Source of the DNA: Brachionus plicatilis
Taxonomy: Eukaryota > Rotifera > Eurotatoria > Ploima > Brachionidae
Length of the DNA: 64,000 nucleotides
NCBI GenBank assembly: GCA_010279815.1
Contig: QEOQ01000256.1
Coordinates: 534,986 to 598,985, forward strand
Direction of reading: 5' to 3'
Shown piece by piece: positions 11,592 through 23,600 of this stretch. The position numbers and the translations under genes were made by a program. The first letter of the stretch is position 1. Every line of letters begins with the position of its first letter. The notes beneath the pieces were generated by a model. The model was not told where the DNA came from, searched no databases, and worked only from the letters and a program-made list of their open reading frames with translations.

Positions 11592-12736
11592 AAAGGATAT
11601 GGGGCAATCATAAATAAAAAATCGAAAAATTAATTAATTACTTTTAATGTCACACCAGTACGTAAAATGGAAAAAATAATTATTCAAATATTACAAAAGA
11701 TATATTCAATAAGACTGAAAATATAGAAAACTGGTTTTTGCCCGATGATTTGTTTGTTTTTGACCGAGGTTTTCGCGACTCATTGGAATTTTTCGAAAAT
11801 AAAAATTATCAGACAAAAATGCCATGCTACTTGAAAGGGAAAGCTCAACATTCAGGAATTGAAGCAAATAACTCAAGATTAATTACAAAAATAAGATGGG
11901 TGATTGAATCAGCAAATGGTCGCATAAAAAGATGGAAATATTTTAACAATGTAGTATCAAATAGAGATATTGGAACAATAGAAAAAGATTTTAAATTCAT
12001 TTGTGCATTAATAAATAAGTTTAGACCTCAGCTTGTCTCAGCAAAAGATTCAGAAAATACTGAATTATTCAAAGAAATGGTTGCAAAGGCAAATTAAGAT
12101 AACAAATTAAAATATCAAGTTGAAAACTATTCCAAACGAAGAAAAAATTTCTGATACTGAATAAAAGAATAAAAATATTCTAATGCCTTAGCCTTTTTTA
12201 TTAAAAAATGTTATTAAATTTTTCTAAAATTGTAATTTTTAAATAAAAATAAAATTGACATTTTTTGTATGCATATTTAGTTAAGGAAGCAAAATTTTCT
12301 AGGAGCTGTTTTTTTTATATGTTTTAGTCACTAAGTAGAACAAAAACATAAAAAAAAAATTTTATCGATGGTCCTTTGGCTATGGGGTATCTTTAGACCT
12401 CAAAAGTAAATAAAGTGGAAATTTTAGTTTTTGAAGGGCTAATGGATCAACGAGTATTGTTAGAGTTATTTTTTCTGCCATTTTCGGATTCCTTGCTCAA
12501 TTCTGAACATTTTGTTATACAAAAAGTCTAATTAGCTTCAAAATTAACCGAGATACGGTTGTCTAACTTTAAACAGTAATTAAAAAAATCTAGAACTTTG
12601 AAGCGCTGTAACTTTTGAGTGGAAGGTCAGAATTGTATAATTCTAACAGATTATGATTCAGCTCGTCGAGATCTACCAGAAAATATATAAAAGTTTAATT
12701 TTTCGATTTTTTATTTATGATTGCCCCATATCCTTT
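11592..12736 (+). mobile_element. DDE_Tnp_4-type transposon, truncated, nested in hAT-like element
   Basis: Terminal inverted repeats are about 40 bp, beginning AAAGGATATGGGGCAATCAT and ending with the complement. Inside is a plus-strand transposase fragment (11738-12097). The ends abut arms of the hAT-like element. No target duplication could be fixed, because the right flank is an A run. Confidence 0.7.
11738..12097 (+). CDS. DDE superfamily transposase C-terminal fragment
   Basis: 119 codons from ATG; the frame is open upstream to about 11650. It shows the second catalytic Asp in VFDRGFRDSLEF, then GIEANNSRLITKIRW and the catalytic Glu in WVIESANGRIKRW, followed by ALINKFRP. This is the pattern of the DDE_Tnp_4 family (ISL2EU/Harbinger-related). 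Full-length relatives are several hundred residues with an N-terminal DNA-binding part. The first catalytic Asp and everything before it are missing here, so it cannot be active. No stop interrupts the surviving part, so the decay is by deletion. Confidence 0.8.
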   Translation: MPDDLFVFDRGFRDSLEFFENKNYQTKMPCYLKGKAQHSGIEANNSRLITKIRWVIESANGRIKRWKYFNNVVSNRDIGTIEKDFKFICALINKFRPQLVSAKDSENTELFKEMVAKAN

Positions 12737-13120
12737 AAAAAAAAAGTTTGGACTTGGACTTGACTTGAGACTTATGACTTTTAAGCAACTCTGGCTCAAA
12801 CGCATCTTGCTTTCATAAAGAGATCCAAATTAGAAATTCTTGTTTTTGATTTTAATAAAAAATATGGAACGGATATACGTCATCATTTTCTTTCTAAACA
12901 GTTTTGGGCTCATTTAAAATATGACTCTAGAATTAACAATGAACAATCAAAAAATCGGAAATTAATCGAGGAGTTAATTTTGAATGCTCGAAAAAAATAT
13001 AGGGAACTTGATATGAATGATAAGATAATAGGTAAATTTTGGAGAGTAGTGGAATCTTATTATAATTGCGAAGATTACCAAACAGTAATGACTGCACATT
13101 TAAAGCGAAAGCAGAATTAA

Positions 13121-13491
13121 AAAGTCATAGGAAAATACAATTAGGTGATCTAACTAATAAAACGGTAATTTATAAAAGAATCAAAATTCTTAATTTTTTT
13201 TGGAAAAATAATGAAATAAAATTTTTTTTCAAAAAAAAGGCTACGTTTATTTAAATTTTTATTTGCGAAAAAAAGCTTTATTAGAAAAAAAAAGACCAAA
13301 ACGTTCTAAATGTCTTCTCTTATCAGAATATGTGCTGTTTTTAGGCCTTTTAGATATTACTCGCCAACTTATATCCATTTTAAGAAAAAAATATAAAACA
13401 GTGTTTATATAACTATTACTTTAGTTTTTAAAAGTAAATTAATCTCATTAAAGTTGGTCCATAACTTGAATGAAATTTCTAAAAAAAAAAA
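13121..13491. other. No gene seen
   Basis: AT-rich spacer before the fold-back MITE, with no conserved frame. Confidence 0.35.
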
Positions 13492-13846
13492 GGCATCTTG
13501 AAGTTTAGGATCAAAAAAATCAGATCAAAAAGTAATTTTTTTATAATTTTTGAATGGTACTTGATTAAATCTCTCTGCAAAATGCTAAATAATGCAAAAA
13601 ACACGCTGAATATTAGAATAGGTTCTGCAAAAACTCTGCAATTAAATTGCGCAGTTGAATTAAATACTTTTTAATGACATGCATTTTCCTGCAAAATTGC
13701 AGAGTTTTTGCAGAGTCTTTTCTAATATTCAGCATGTTTTTTGCATTATTTAGCATTTTGCAGAGAGATTTAATCAAATATCATTCAAATATTATAAAAA
13801 AATTACTTTTTGATCTGATTTTTTTGATCCTAAACTTCAAGATGCC
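13492..13846. mobile_element. Fold-back MITE, GGCA-ended family
   Basis: 355 bp, inverted from end to end: GGCATCTTGAAGTTTAGGAT faces its complement. The centre carries the same TGCAAAAACTCTGCAA and TTGCAGAGTTTTTGCA pair as 2341-2692. Both flanks are runs of at least nine A, compatible with a 9-bp duplication but not proof of it. Confidence 0.75.
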
Positions 13847-14544
13847 AAAAAAAAATATCTAAAAAATTTTTTGTAATTTATTCTAATTTCTTTTTATTGT
13901 AAATTTTATATTTATATAATTGTAACATTTTATACTTTTACTTCTCCTTTTGGAGATTAATTTAATTAAAGAAAAAAAAAATTTTTTAGAGTTAACACGG
14001 TGAACACCGATTTTTCACCTATTAGGAATATATTTTCACCTAACCAGGTAGACCATATTTTAAATCATCAAAAAAATATTTTTTTATGATTTAAATCAAA
14101 TTTTTATTTTGTAAAAAAGCTTAAAAATTTGTTTTCATTTAAATTTAAATTTCAATAGTAGCTTTTTCTAGGGTTTATGAATTTTTTCACTTTACAGCTC
14201 AAAAAATGTAAGGTTTACTCAGCATTTGAAAGAGTTTTAAAACTTTTCCATTCATGACATTCAATAATTTGTCTTAAATTAAGCCAAAAAAGCAACAATG
14301 AACTTTAAAAATTGTCGCTAAGGCTAATCACACTCAACTTGGTTACTAATTTTTTCCAATTGCTAATGATTAAAACTTTTTTTTCGATTTAAATTAAAAT
14401 TATGATTAATTTAGCTTCATAAGCTAGCTTCTTTGTTTTTTTTGTTGTTTAAAGCGCAAATTTTTTTGTTTTCGGTTTTTGAAATTTTTACCTGAAAAAT
14501 ATTTTAAAATTTTTCACCTAAAATCGCTTTCATACATAAACAGC
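13847..14544. other. Upstream region of CEP350, no gene seen
   Basis: No exon found. The stretch holds scattered TTTTCACCT motifs (for example near 14021, 14033 and 14510) that form no clear array. The CEP350 promoter should lie here or in an unseen upstream exon; no TATA box is distinguishable. Confidence 0.35.
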
Positions 14545-14626
14545 ATGCAAAAGTACAAGTCTAGCCGATCAGGTAAAACAAGCCAAAAATTTGAGTCGGG
14601 ATCCCTTAGTCAAAAAAGCCTTAATA
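14545..14626 (+). CDS. CEP350: CEP350 exon 1 (start)
   Basis: The ATG opens a short Ser/Lys-rich leader of 27 codons. The donor after 14626 is GTAAAT, phase 1. An alternative donor at 14572 (GTAAAA, also phase 1) would shorten the leader by 18 codons without changing the frame. It is the only ATG in the open frame before exon 2. Confidence 0.6.
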
Positions 14627-17600
14627 GTAAATAAAAAAAAATTTTTTTTAAATTTTTTATTTAAATAATTAACAAAGATATTGACGAGTCTTGGAAAGTA
14701 ATAGGTAATTTAAAGTCTGGAATGCGCGATTTAGAAGAAAAATTAAACAAATACTCGGACAATATAAAATTGCTGTCATCAATAAGCAATAGCTCATTCA
14801 ACACAACAGCGCACTCTATCAATGTGTCTGCAGAGCCTATGAACAAGATATTTACCTCTACATCATTTAACTCGGCACTTAGACCCTCTGGATACAGCAA
14901 ATCGCCGTCCAAGTACACAATCGCTGAAAAGCCAATCTTGGAAAACTCTTATTTTTCAAGTACCATTCAGGCATGTGACCCTGGTCTAGGCTACTTTAGT
15001 CCCTACCAAAATGACTTTGAAAATTACTCAAAGTATGAGTGCGATGAGCCCTACGAATATTCTCCTGATGTCAAGTGCTTAAATGATTTTAGCACTGATT
15101 TTAATGGATCATTTTTAAATTTTCGAAGCAATCGTTGTCAAGACTTAATCAAATCACCCAAGACCACAAAAGTTGATGTTTATGTTCCATCAGGTATTTA
15201 TTCTCATTTAAAAGTTTTTGATTAAAAATAACATAATTTTTCGATCAATAATTGAGTGAATTTTTTGTTTTTTTTATATGCTATTTTTAGCTAAATCTAA
15301 AAATTGAGTGCTTAATATTTTTTTTGTTTTATTTTAAATTGTTTTTAAAATATTTAAATAAAAATTAAAATAATTTTCAATTGAGCACTTCAAGGCAATT
15401 TTGAGTATATCTTGAAGCTACCTGAAATTTGGTCAACTTTTGTTTCTATAAAATTTATTTATGCTTCCCATTTTTGAACAAATTTGGAGTTGAAACTGAT
15501 AATGTTTTAAAGCAATTTTTAAACATTTAGATGAAAAAAAATGGTAAAATTTTATTTATTGTACATTTTTATATTTTTACATTTTTATATTTTTGAGAGA
15601 AGAAAAAAAAATCTCAAAATCAAAAAATCTAAATAACTCCTTTTTAAGTAATTGCGAATTTATTATTACTTTTCTTGAATGAAAATTTTTTTAGATTTTT
15701 TGATTTTGAGATTTTTTTTTTTTCTCTCAAAAATGTAAAAATGTAAAAATATAAAAATGTACAATAAATAACATTTTGCCAAAAAAATTTACTTTCATCT
15801 TCAATTATTAAAAGTAATTCAATTTTCTGTTTGAATTTCAAATTCAAATAATTTAAATATTGAAGCATGAATTTGATTTATTTGGAAATTTAATTTAAAA
15901 ATTCAAGAAAAGAAAAAATTAATACTTTAAAGTTGGTTCAAAAATTTATTTTTTTTTGGCCTGAATTGATAGATAGAGCAAAAATAATTGTGAGACAAGT
16001 ATTTGAAAATTTTCTGTAGAATTGAAAAATTATCTTTAACTTAACGACACTCACATTTTTTAACATTTGGTTCAACATTTTTTAATTTTCATTTATTTAT
16101 TATGGGTGGCTCTATTATCAAACTATGCTACAAAAATAATTTATTGACACATGACTATGAAATAGGGCTATTTTTGAAAAATTTTTCAACTAAAATTTCA
16201 AATAATTCCTTTTTCAAAAAATTAAATCTCGCATAAATTTTAATTTTAATTATTAAAAATTTCAAAGATGGATAAATTTAATATTAAGAGCCAAAATTCG
16301 GACTTTTTGATAAAAATTCCTTAAAAACTTATTTTTTAGTCTTAAATTGTCAATAAATTTTTATCCGTGCCGAGCTAAATCTCTTTTAGATTAAAAAAAT
16401 AAAGAATCAAGAAACAATAATAAAAATAAAAATGTTTAGTAAAAATAAGATAAAAGTAAAATATGTAAAAATATATTATTAAATACAATTAGAATGCAGT
16501 ATTGATTTGATATGATGTTTTTGGTAATTTTTTACGGAATATTACGTAAACTTACATAAAAAAGTAGTAATTTATGCATTTTTACGTGAATTTACTAGTG
16601 TTGGTAATCGACTCCAATCGATTGAAAAAATTCATAAATTTTGTCATTTAATAGTCGACTAAAAATAATTCGATAATTTACGTAAAATTACCTTTATTTC
16701 TACTTTTCAAGGCAAATCTTAAAAGGGCCAAAAATAATCGTTTTTTTTTTTCGAATAATTTTGGAATTTTTTCAATTTTGTTCGATAAAAAGAGGTTATT
16801 TTTCTTTTAAACAATTTTACGTAAAATTACGTAATTTTTTCGCAAATTCAAATTTTTTCTTAAGTAAAAAAATGGTTAAAATAAATGTGGAAATAAGTTA
16901 AAAAAATTAAAATATAAACCTAATAAAAATTTAACTATTTTTTAAAAATAAAAAATAAAAGAATAAATGATTAAAAATATTCTAAAAAATTAATAAAATA
17001 AATTAATAAAAAAAATTTTTTTTTGAAAATAATTAAATTTTGATTAGGTTTATACTAAACTTTTTTTACTAATTCTCACCTCTTTTTAACTTTTAAAATC
17101 CGCCAACATTAATCACTTTGAAATTTGATTTAATCTTTCAAAAAATTTTTTTATCGTTTTCTCGATCTAAATTTTTGATTTTTTTAAATAAATGTAGTAG
17201 ATTTTCACCTCGCCATTTTCATTTTCATACGAGTCGAAATGTTATAAATAAAGAATATATCTAGGTCTAAATTTATTATACTATGATTTTTCATCAAAAT
17301 TTATACATTCCAAATTATCTAAATCATTTAGATAGTAATAACAATTTTTGAATTAGAATATTGTAATATTTTTAATTCTCTGCTTCAAAAAAATGCTAAA
17401 AGTCTACACAAACCATAATCAAGTAATCTATCCAAACTCGAAATATATATTTTAGTTTTAGTATCTAGACCAGCTTTTTTATTTAATAAAAAAAAAAACG
17501 TCATTATTTCCTGAATCGGTCAGTAATAAAATTTTTATTTCAACTTGTCTATTTTTTTTCACATATTTTTTAAATATTTTTAATTTTTTAATTGCATTTT

Positions 17601-20600
17601 ATTTTTGATATGACGGGTCTTTAATTTTATAAAAATAAAAAAACAAATACCACAGCCATAACTCAAATATTTAAAAAAATTGCGGATTGTATTTTGATCA
17701 AATTTGATTAATATTTTTTTTTTGTCTAAATCATCAAAATAAAAAATATCTGAAATTTAAGAATAAAATTTAGAATTTTTAAGTTTTTAGATTTAATTGA
17801 AGATCATGTAATTTTATTTTAAATTTAATTTTTTCTCATTTAAAATTCAAAAATAAGAGTATTTTACAGTAAAAAATTGAGAAGACACATACACATACAC
17901 GAGAAGATGTCAAGCAACCCAAAACACAATTATACCAGATTCGATTTAAATACCCTCTTTTTTTTTCTTTTTTCTTTATTTAATTAAATTATTTAACTCA
18001 TTTAAAAAAAAATATTTATATATAAAATAATTCACAGACATAGTGCTGTAAACCGCGGTTTTTGTCATAAATTTTGCCATTTATATTTATTCAATACACT
18101 AAAATAAACTAATATGACTTAGATAAGTTTGTTTTTGAAAAAGATTATTAAATGTAGTTTTTTGACTAAATAGCGCAATATTTGAATGTTTATTTTAGAT
18201 ATTGTGAACAAATGTGAGAAAATCAGCTAAATAAAAAAAGATAGCTTGTTTTGACTAAAGATAAATTAAAGTCTAAATTCTCAAAATAAATCGCTCAGCA
18301 TCATAATTTTTGATACATTATATAACACAAAAGGTATTTAACACTTACATTTCTATAGTTTTTAAAATATTTTTTTTTTAAGATTTTAGTTTTTGTAAAT
18401 AATAATAAAGGAATGATAATTTTTTCAATTTTTTAAGTAGCATTTTACGATCATAAATATTTTTTATTCAGTGATAACCTTGTGTTTAACTTCTATCTTT
18501 TTCTTTGTGAATTATTCTTCTTCATAATCCTTCTTTGTGAATCTTTTAACATTTTATTAAAATTAAAACTTATGATTAAAGCATGGTCAGCATCATTAGG
18601 CATAAAAAAATTTTGATCTATTAAAATTTTTTTCTTTTAAATACATAAGATAAATTTATGATTTCTTAAATTTCGTAGCCAAAAATCCCCAAATTATTAA
18701 ACAACGATTAGCAATTAAACGATCGAGAATTCGAGCATTATTTTTTCAGTAGGGGCTAAGAAAAATTTTAAATTGTTTTAGGCTGAGATAAAATATTGCT
18801 TAATTTATTGTAATAAATAATGAGTATTTTCTCTTTTATTATTTTTCAATTTAGTTTTATTATTAATATTAAAATCAATCAATTCAAATATTTTTCAGAA
18901 GTCATTTTTTTTCAAAGTCTGACAATTCAAAAAAAGTAATTTTTTAATAATGGATAATTTTCATGCCATTGATATCTATTCAGTAAGGCATTGTGAAATT
19001 TCATTCTAAACTTCCATTACAAAAATAAAAAAGTTTTATAGCTTTTGTTCTAAAAGTCAAAAACTTGTTCTGTTAATGAAACATAGTGAAACAACTTTTG
19101 TTTCACCTCCTGAAAAAGTCTGCAAATTAATTTCATTTTATTTTTAACACTTTTAATTAGGGTGCAATCTTGCAGTATTCTCAGTTGATGAAACAAAAGT
19201 TGTTTCACTTTGTATCATTAACAAAATAAGTTTTTGACTTTTAGAACAAAAGTTATAAAACTTTTTTATTTTTGTAATCTTTTGCAGTAGTTCCGAAAAA
19301 TAAACTAAATTGTATTAATAATTAAATTAATTAAAGTAAGTGAAAATTATTCACAAAAATTGATAAATAATGGTAAACAGTGTTAAATTATTTTTCTTTT
19401 TTTATCAAACTTAAATAAAATTTTTATTAAATCTAAAACTTTTCAGCTTTATGAGGAATACAATTGATAGCAAAGTATTGACACAAATGATTAGAAGTAA
19501 AATACAGAGGATTAAATGACAAGAATATTGAGTTTTTGTAAAAATTTAAAGAAAAAATTTCAAAAAATAATCGAATAAACAATAAAAAGATAAGTCATGC
19601 AAATAAATTTATTTCATTCTATTTTTTTTAAGTGGGAATCAATTAATTCGATTGATATCCTGCCTAAGTTCATTTATCTTATTTTAAATATATTAACCCA
19701 AAAGGATCTAAAATAATTTGTTGACAATTACAGTAACATTTCACTAATTTAGACATAAAAAATTGAAAAATACCTTATTTTAGGCTTCATTCTGTTAAGG
19801 TGATATATTCAGCATTCTACTGATGTCGAATATCCAAAGCTTGTGAAATATCATCTAAAATCGAGTTTTTACCCTATTTAAATTTTTATTTTAAACTTAA
19901 CTTTAAAATATGTATTTTAATAATTTCAAATAAAAAATTTCTTATAAAAATAATTTTTTAAATTAATTTATTTAAGTTTTTGACTAAATAATACAAAAAC
20001 CGATTCAAATTTGATTTTTTTAGGCATTGTCAATTATTGAAAAAAGAACAAAAAATAAAATTTAAAATTTAAATACTTTTTTGTTTAGGTCTAAAACTCA
20101 TTCAGCGAATAAACCAGCTTATACACTTTGAATCACTCAAGTAATGACTCTAATTTGCAACAATACTGTAAGTCTGCAAAGCGCTTTATGCATTACCAAA
20201 TCATTAAAGTTAAAAAGCAGAGTTGAAGCAGGGACTTAATTTGAGCGATACAAAAATTTGCATCGAGAGATTTTGTAGAATAAGTTTAAGATCTAAACAT
20301 AAAATTTTTTCCTCTTTTTTTTATTCAAAATATTACTTAATATTCCGATGTTCATTGTTTTTTGAATAGTTTAAATTTAAATTTTAAATTTTTTTTCTCT
20401 CAATTTTTGATTTAAAAACACAATAACTATTTTTTTAAATTTTTATGGCATTGCAAATTTGGAAAAAAAAAACAAAAAGTTTAAAAAAAAATAATTTTTT
20501 TGTTAAGGTCTAAAAATCTGCAAAGCTAATAGCAAATGATTCTAATTAAACTCTGATGTGTTATTTTAATTTTAATTTTTTTTGTAATTGGTTCCAAAAT

Positions 20601-23600
20601 TCAAAATGGCAGTTTTATAAGCTAGATAAATGAATTTAAATTTCACTTATATCATTTCAAGATAAAAATTTTTTAAAGAATATAAATCAATTAAATTTTT
20701 TATTCTTTTTTAACAAAATATGAATTATATTCCTGATGTTCATCACTATTTGAGTGTTTTAAAAACAAAATTTTCTTATCTTTTTAATTTTTTCTCTCGA
20801 TTTTCGATTAATCAACAGACCAGCTTGCTAGCTTAAATTTCTTTTAAAAAATTCAATAAATTTTTTAATTAACTTTCCCTCTTTTTTTCAAAATATAGAT
20901 TGTTTTTTAATCTTTAAAAATTTTTTTTTCTCTTAGCTTTTGATTAAATAACAAAAAAGCTATTTTTTAAATTTTTATGATAGTGAATTTTGGCATGGAT
21001 AGACAATGAGATTTTGCTATTAAAAAAACGTTTTCCTTTTTGTACTTTATCAGTATTTTAATAACTACATAAAAGATTAAACCGATTATTAAACCGTATG
21101 TTATAGATAAGAGAAACATTAATAATAATCTTAATTTTTAATATGAAAACTTTTCATGTTATGATAACAAAAAGTATGCAAAGTACAAAAATGAACAGGG
21201 CCAAATAACTTAATATTTAGAAAAAGTATAGTAAAATGGGGTAAATTCGATATTTCTTGAGTTTCAAACGTTTTATTGATTAAAAATTATTGATTTGAGA
21301 ATTAAATCTAATTGTACAATAATTGTTATTAAAATATAAAGTAAGAATTGTCAGACATATCGTAAATTGCTACAAAAATATAAATAATAAATTATAAACT
21401 AGTTATATGATTGAACAAGATAGAGACTTCTTTTATTCAAAGGGGTCTAGGGAGTGGAAATTTAATTGGATTGGTATTATTTGATAGGATTAAAAAAATT
21501 TAAACATTTTCGGTCAATTTTGAAAAAAAATTTTATTAAAATAAAAAAACTTAAAAAAATTTAAAAATATATAAATTTAGTTTTATATATATTTAAAAAG
21601 AATGAGGTTTGTTAACGGTTTAACCCCAACGGTTGGGGTAAAAGTGATAAAATACAAAAAACAAATAAAAGATGAGTAAAAAAAATAATAAATCAAATTA
21701 ATTTCAATTCTATATTATTTACATTTTTTCGAAAAATAAAATTCACTTTTCGGATCAAACTTTTTAGGTTGACATTTAGCACATGACTAGTTAGAGTATC
21801 CTTCATACGAAATCCATTTAGATTATCGGAAACGAATTATTGTTTACACTTGAAACAATTTTTTTCATTATTTAAACTCATATTTGGCTCTACTACTAGA
21901 TCTACATTTGGGGCTGGATCATTACTTGTAGCTTTATCAGACTTTTTTCTTTTTTTTTTCTTTTTTTGAAAGCTCTTCTTCTTCTTATTTTTTCAAAACT
22001 TTACCACCTTCTTTTGGAACCCAAGGCGTTGAACCGCTTCCACACGCAGGTCTTTTGTACTTTTCATGTGTTCTATCATGAAGATTGGAATATGGAATAT
22101 TGAATCTAATTGCCGCTTGATATATATATATTAAGTTTCTTATTTTTAATTTCGTTTATGGCTTTATTCAGTGACTCGTCAGTGTATTTTTATTGGTAGC
22201 AAGTTTATTTTTAAAGTTTGTTCTTTGCATTTTTAAAATTGAAAAAATGAAATCAGGGTCAAAAATTACTCACGTCAAATGGTCATTGTTTAAAAAAAAA
22301 AATTTTCGTAATTTTACGTAATTTAACGTAAAATTACCGGAAATTACGTAATTTCACGTAAAAAGTAAAAATTCCAAAAAATTCTACTTTTTTTGAGAAT
22401 TTTGACATTTTTTGACTTTTTTGAAATTTTTTGGTCCTGAATTCGAAAAAAAAAAACAAACTTTTTTTCACGTAAAATTACGTGAAATTTTATTTAATAG
22501 TGGTAAATTTTTGTAATTTTTAATAAAAAAAAGTAAAAAAAAAGTAAAATTTTTAAATCTTTGGAAAAATTTTTACGGAATTTTATTTTTTTTATTTTTA
22601 TCATTTTTAAAGCTGTCGCCAGTTTTTTTCTATGATTCTTTGAAATTTGAATTTTTTGGCACCAGCTTCAACAAATCTTCTTTAATAAAAAAAATAGAAA
22701 ATTAAGGCTGTTTTTTTTTTCATTCATTGTAAATAAAGTTTGGTCTAATGATGCACGGTTTGATGCCTTTTCTCATTCAAGAGCTTATATTAGTCTATAT
22801 TAAATTATATTTTTACTTTACTCGAGAAACAAAAAACGACGGCCATAACTTCGTGATTGCTTTCATTAGCTTTAACACTTTTAAACCCAATAAACCGCAA
22901 AAACCTAAAAAAAATTTAAATTTTTTTCAGGTTTTTTCAAATTTATGGTGTAAATGTAATTTATGCGTTTTATGGTGTAAATGCTCATGAAAACAATCAC
23001 GTATTTTTTGACGTTTTGTTCGACGTTTTTTGTTTCTCGAGTAAAGTAAAAATATAATTTAATATAGACTAATATAAGCTCTTGAATGAGAAAAGGCATC
23101 AAACCGTGCATCATTAGACCAAACTTTATTTACAATGAATGAAAAAAAAAACAGCCTTAATTTTCTATTTTTTTTATTAAAGAAGATTTGTTGAAGCTGG
23201 TGCCAAAAAATTCAAATTTCAAAGAATCATAGAAAAAAACTGGCGACAGCTTTAAAAATGATAAAAATAAAAAAAATAAAATTCCGTAAAAATTTTTCCA
23301 AAGATTTAAAAATTTTACTTTTTTTTTACTTTTTTTTATTAAAAATTACAAAAATTTACCACTATTAAATAAAATTTCACGCAATTTTACGTGAAATTAC
23401 GTAAAAACAGTTTTTCGTAGCAGTACTGAATTACCCCTTGTTCGTTTCAAGCCGTATATACTATACAGTACAAATTAAAACTGACTTCTACTCATTTTGT
23501 TCTTCGATTATTCTTCAACTTTTCCTCAATTCTTCCTCGACTCTTTCTTTTCTTCAACTCTTCCTAAAGGAAAAGTGAGGAAAGGAAAAACTGAGGAAGA

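Larger units (their letters stand above)
11355..12793. mobile_element. hAT-like element with perfect 8-bp duplication and an internal transposon
   Basis: The left end CGGGTTTGTTTAAAAGTC is a diverged copy of CAGAGTTGTTTAAAAGTC. The right end is ACTTTTAAGCAACTCTG. The 8-bp repeat GCTCAAAC flanks both sides (11347-11354 and 12794-12801). Arms match the 313-bp element at 33781-34093. The extra length is a second transposon at 11592-12736. Confidence 0.75.
11218..13120 (+). pseudogene. Unidentified open frame split by a hAT-like insertion
   Basis: The frame 11218-11354 (46 codons, containing PRELEEGSLGGPFC) is interrupted by the element at 11355-12793. Using one copy of the 8-bp duplication, it continues at 12802-13120 without a stop or frameshift, ending LKRKQN-stop. 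The joined length is 456 bases, 151 codons plus stop. The second half contains LEILVFDFNKKYGTDIRHH and GKFWRVVESYYN. No family is recognised. There is an in-frame stop just before 11218 and no clear ATG. It may be a fragment of an older repeat rather than a host gene. Confidence 0.45.

Noticed and set aside
22748..23114. Matching peptides on opposite strands (MMHGLMPF...) as paired genes
   Set aside because: They are the two arms of one palindrome; the frame is short and has no recognised domain.
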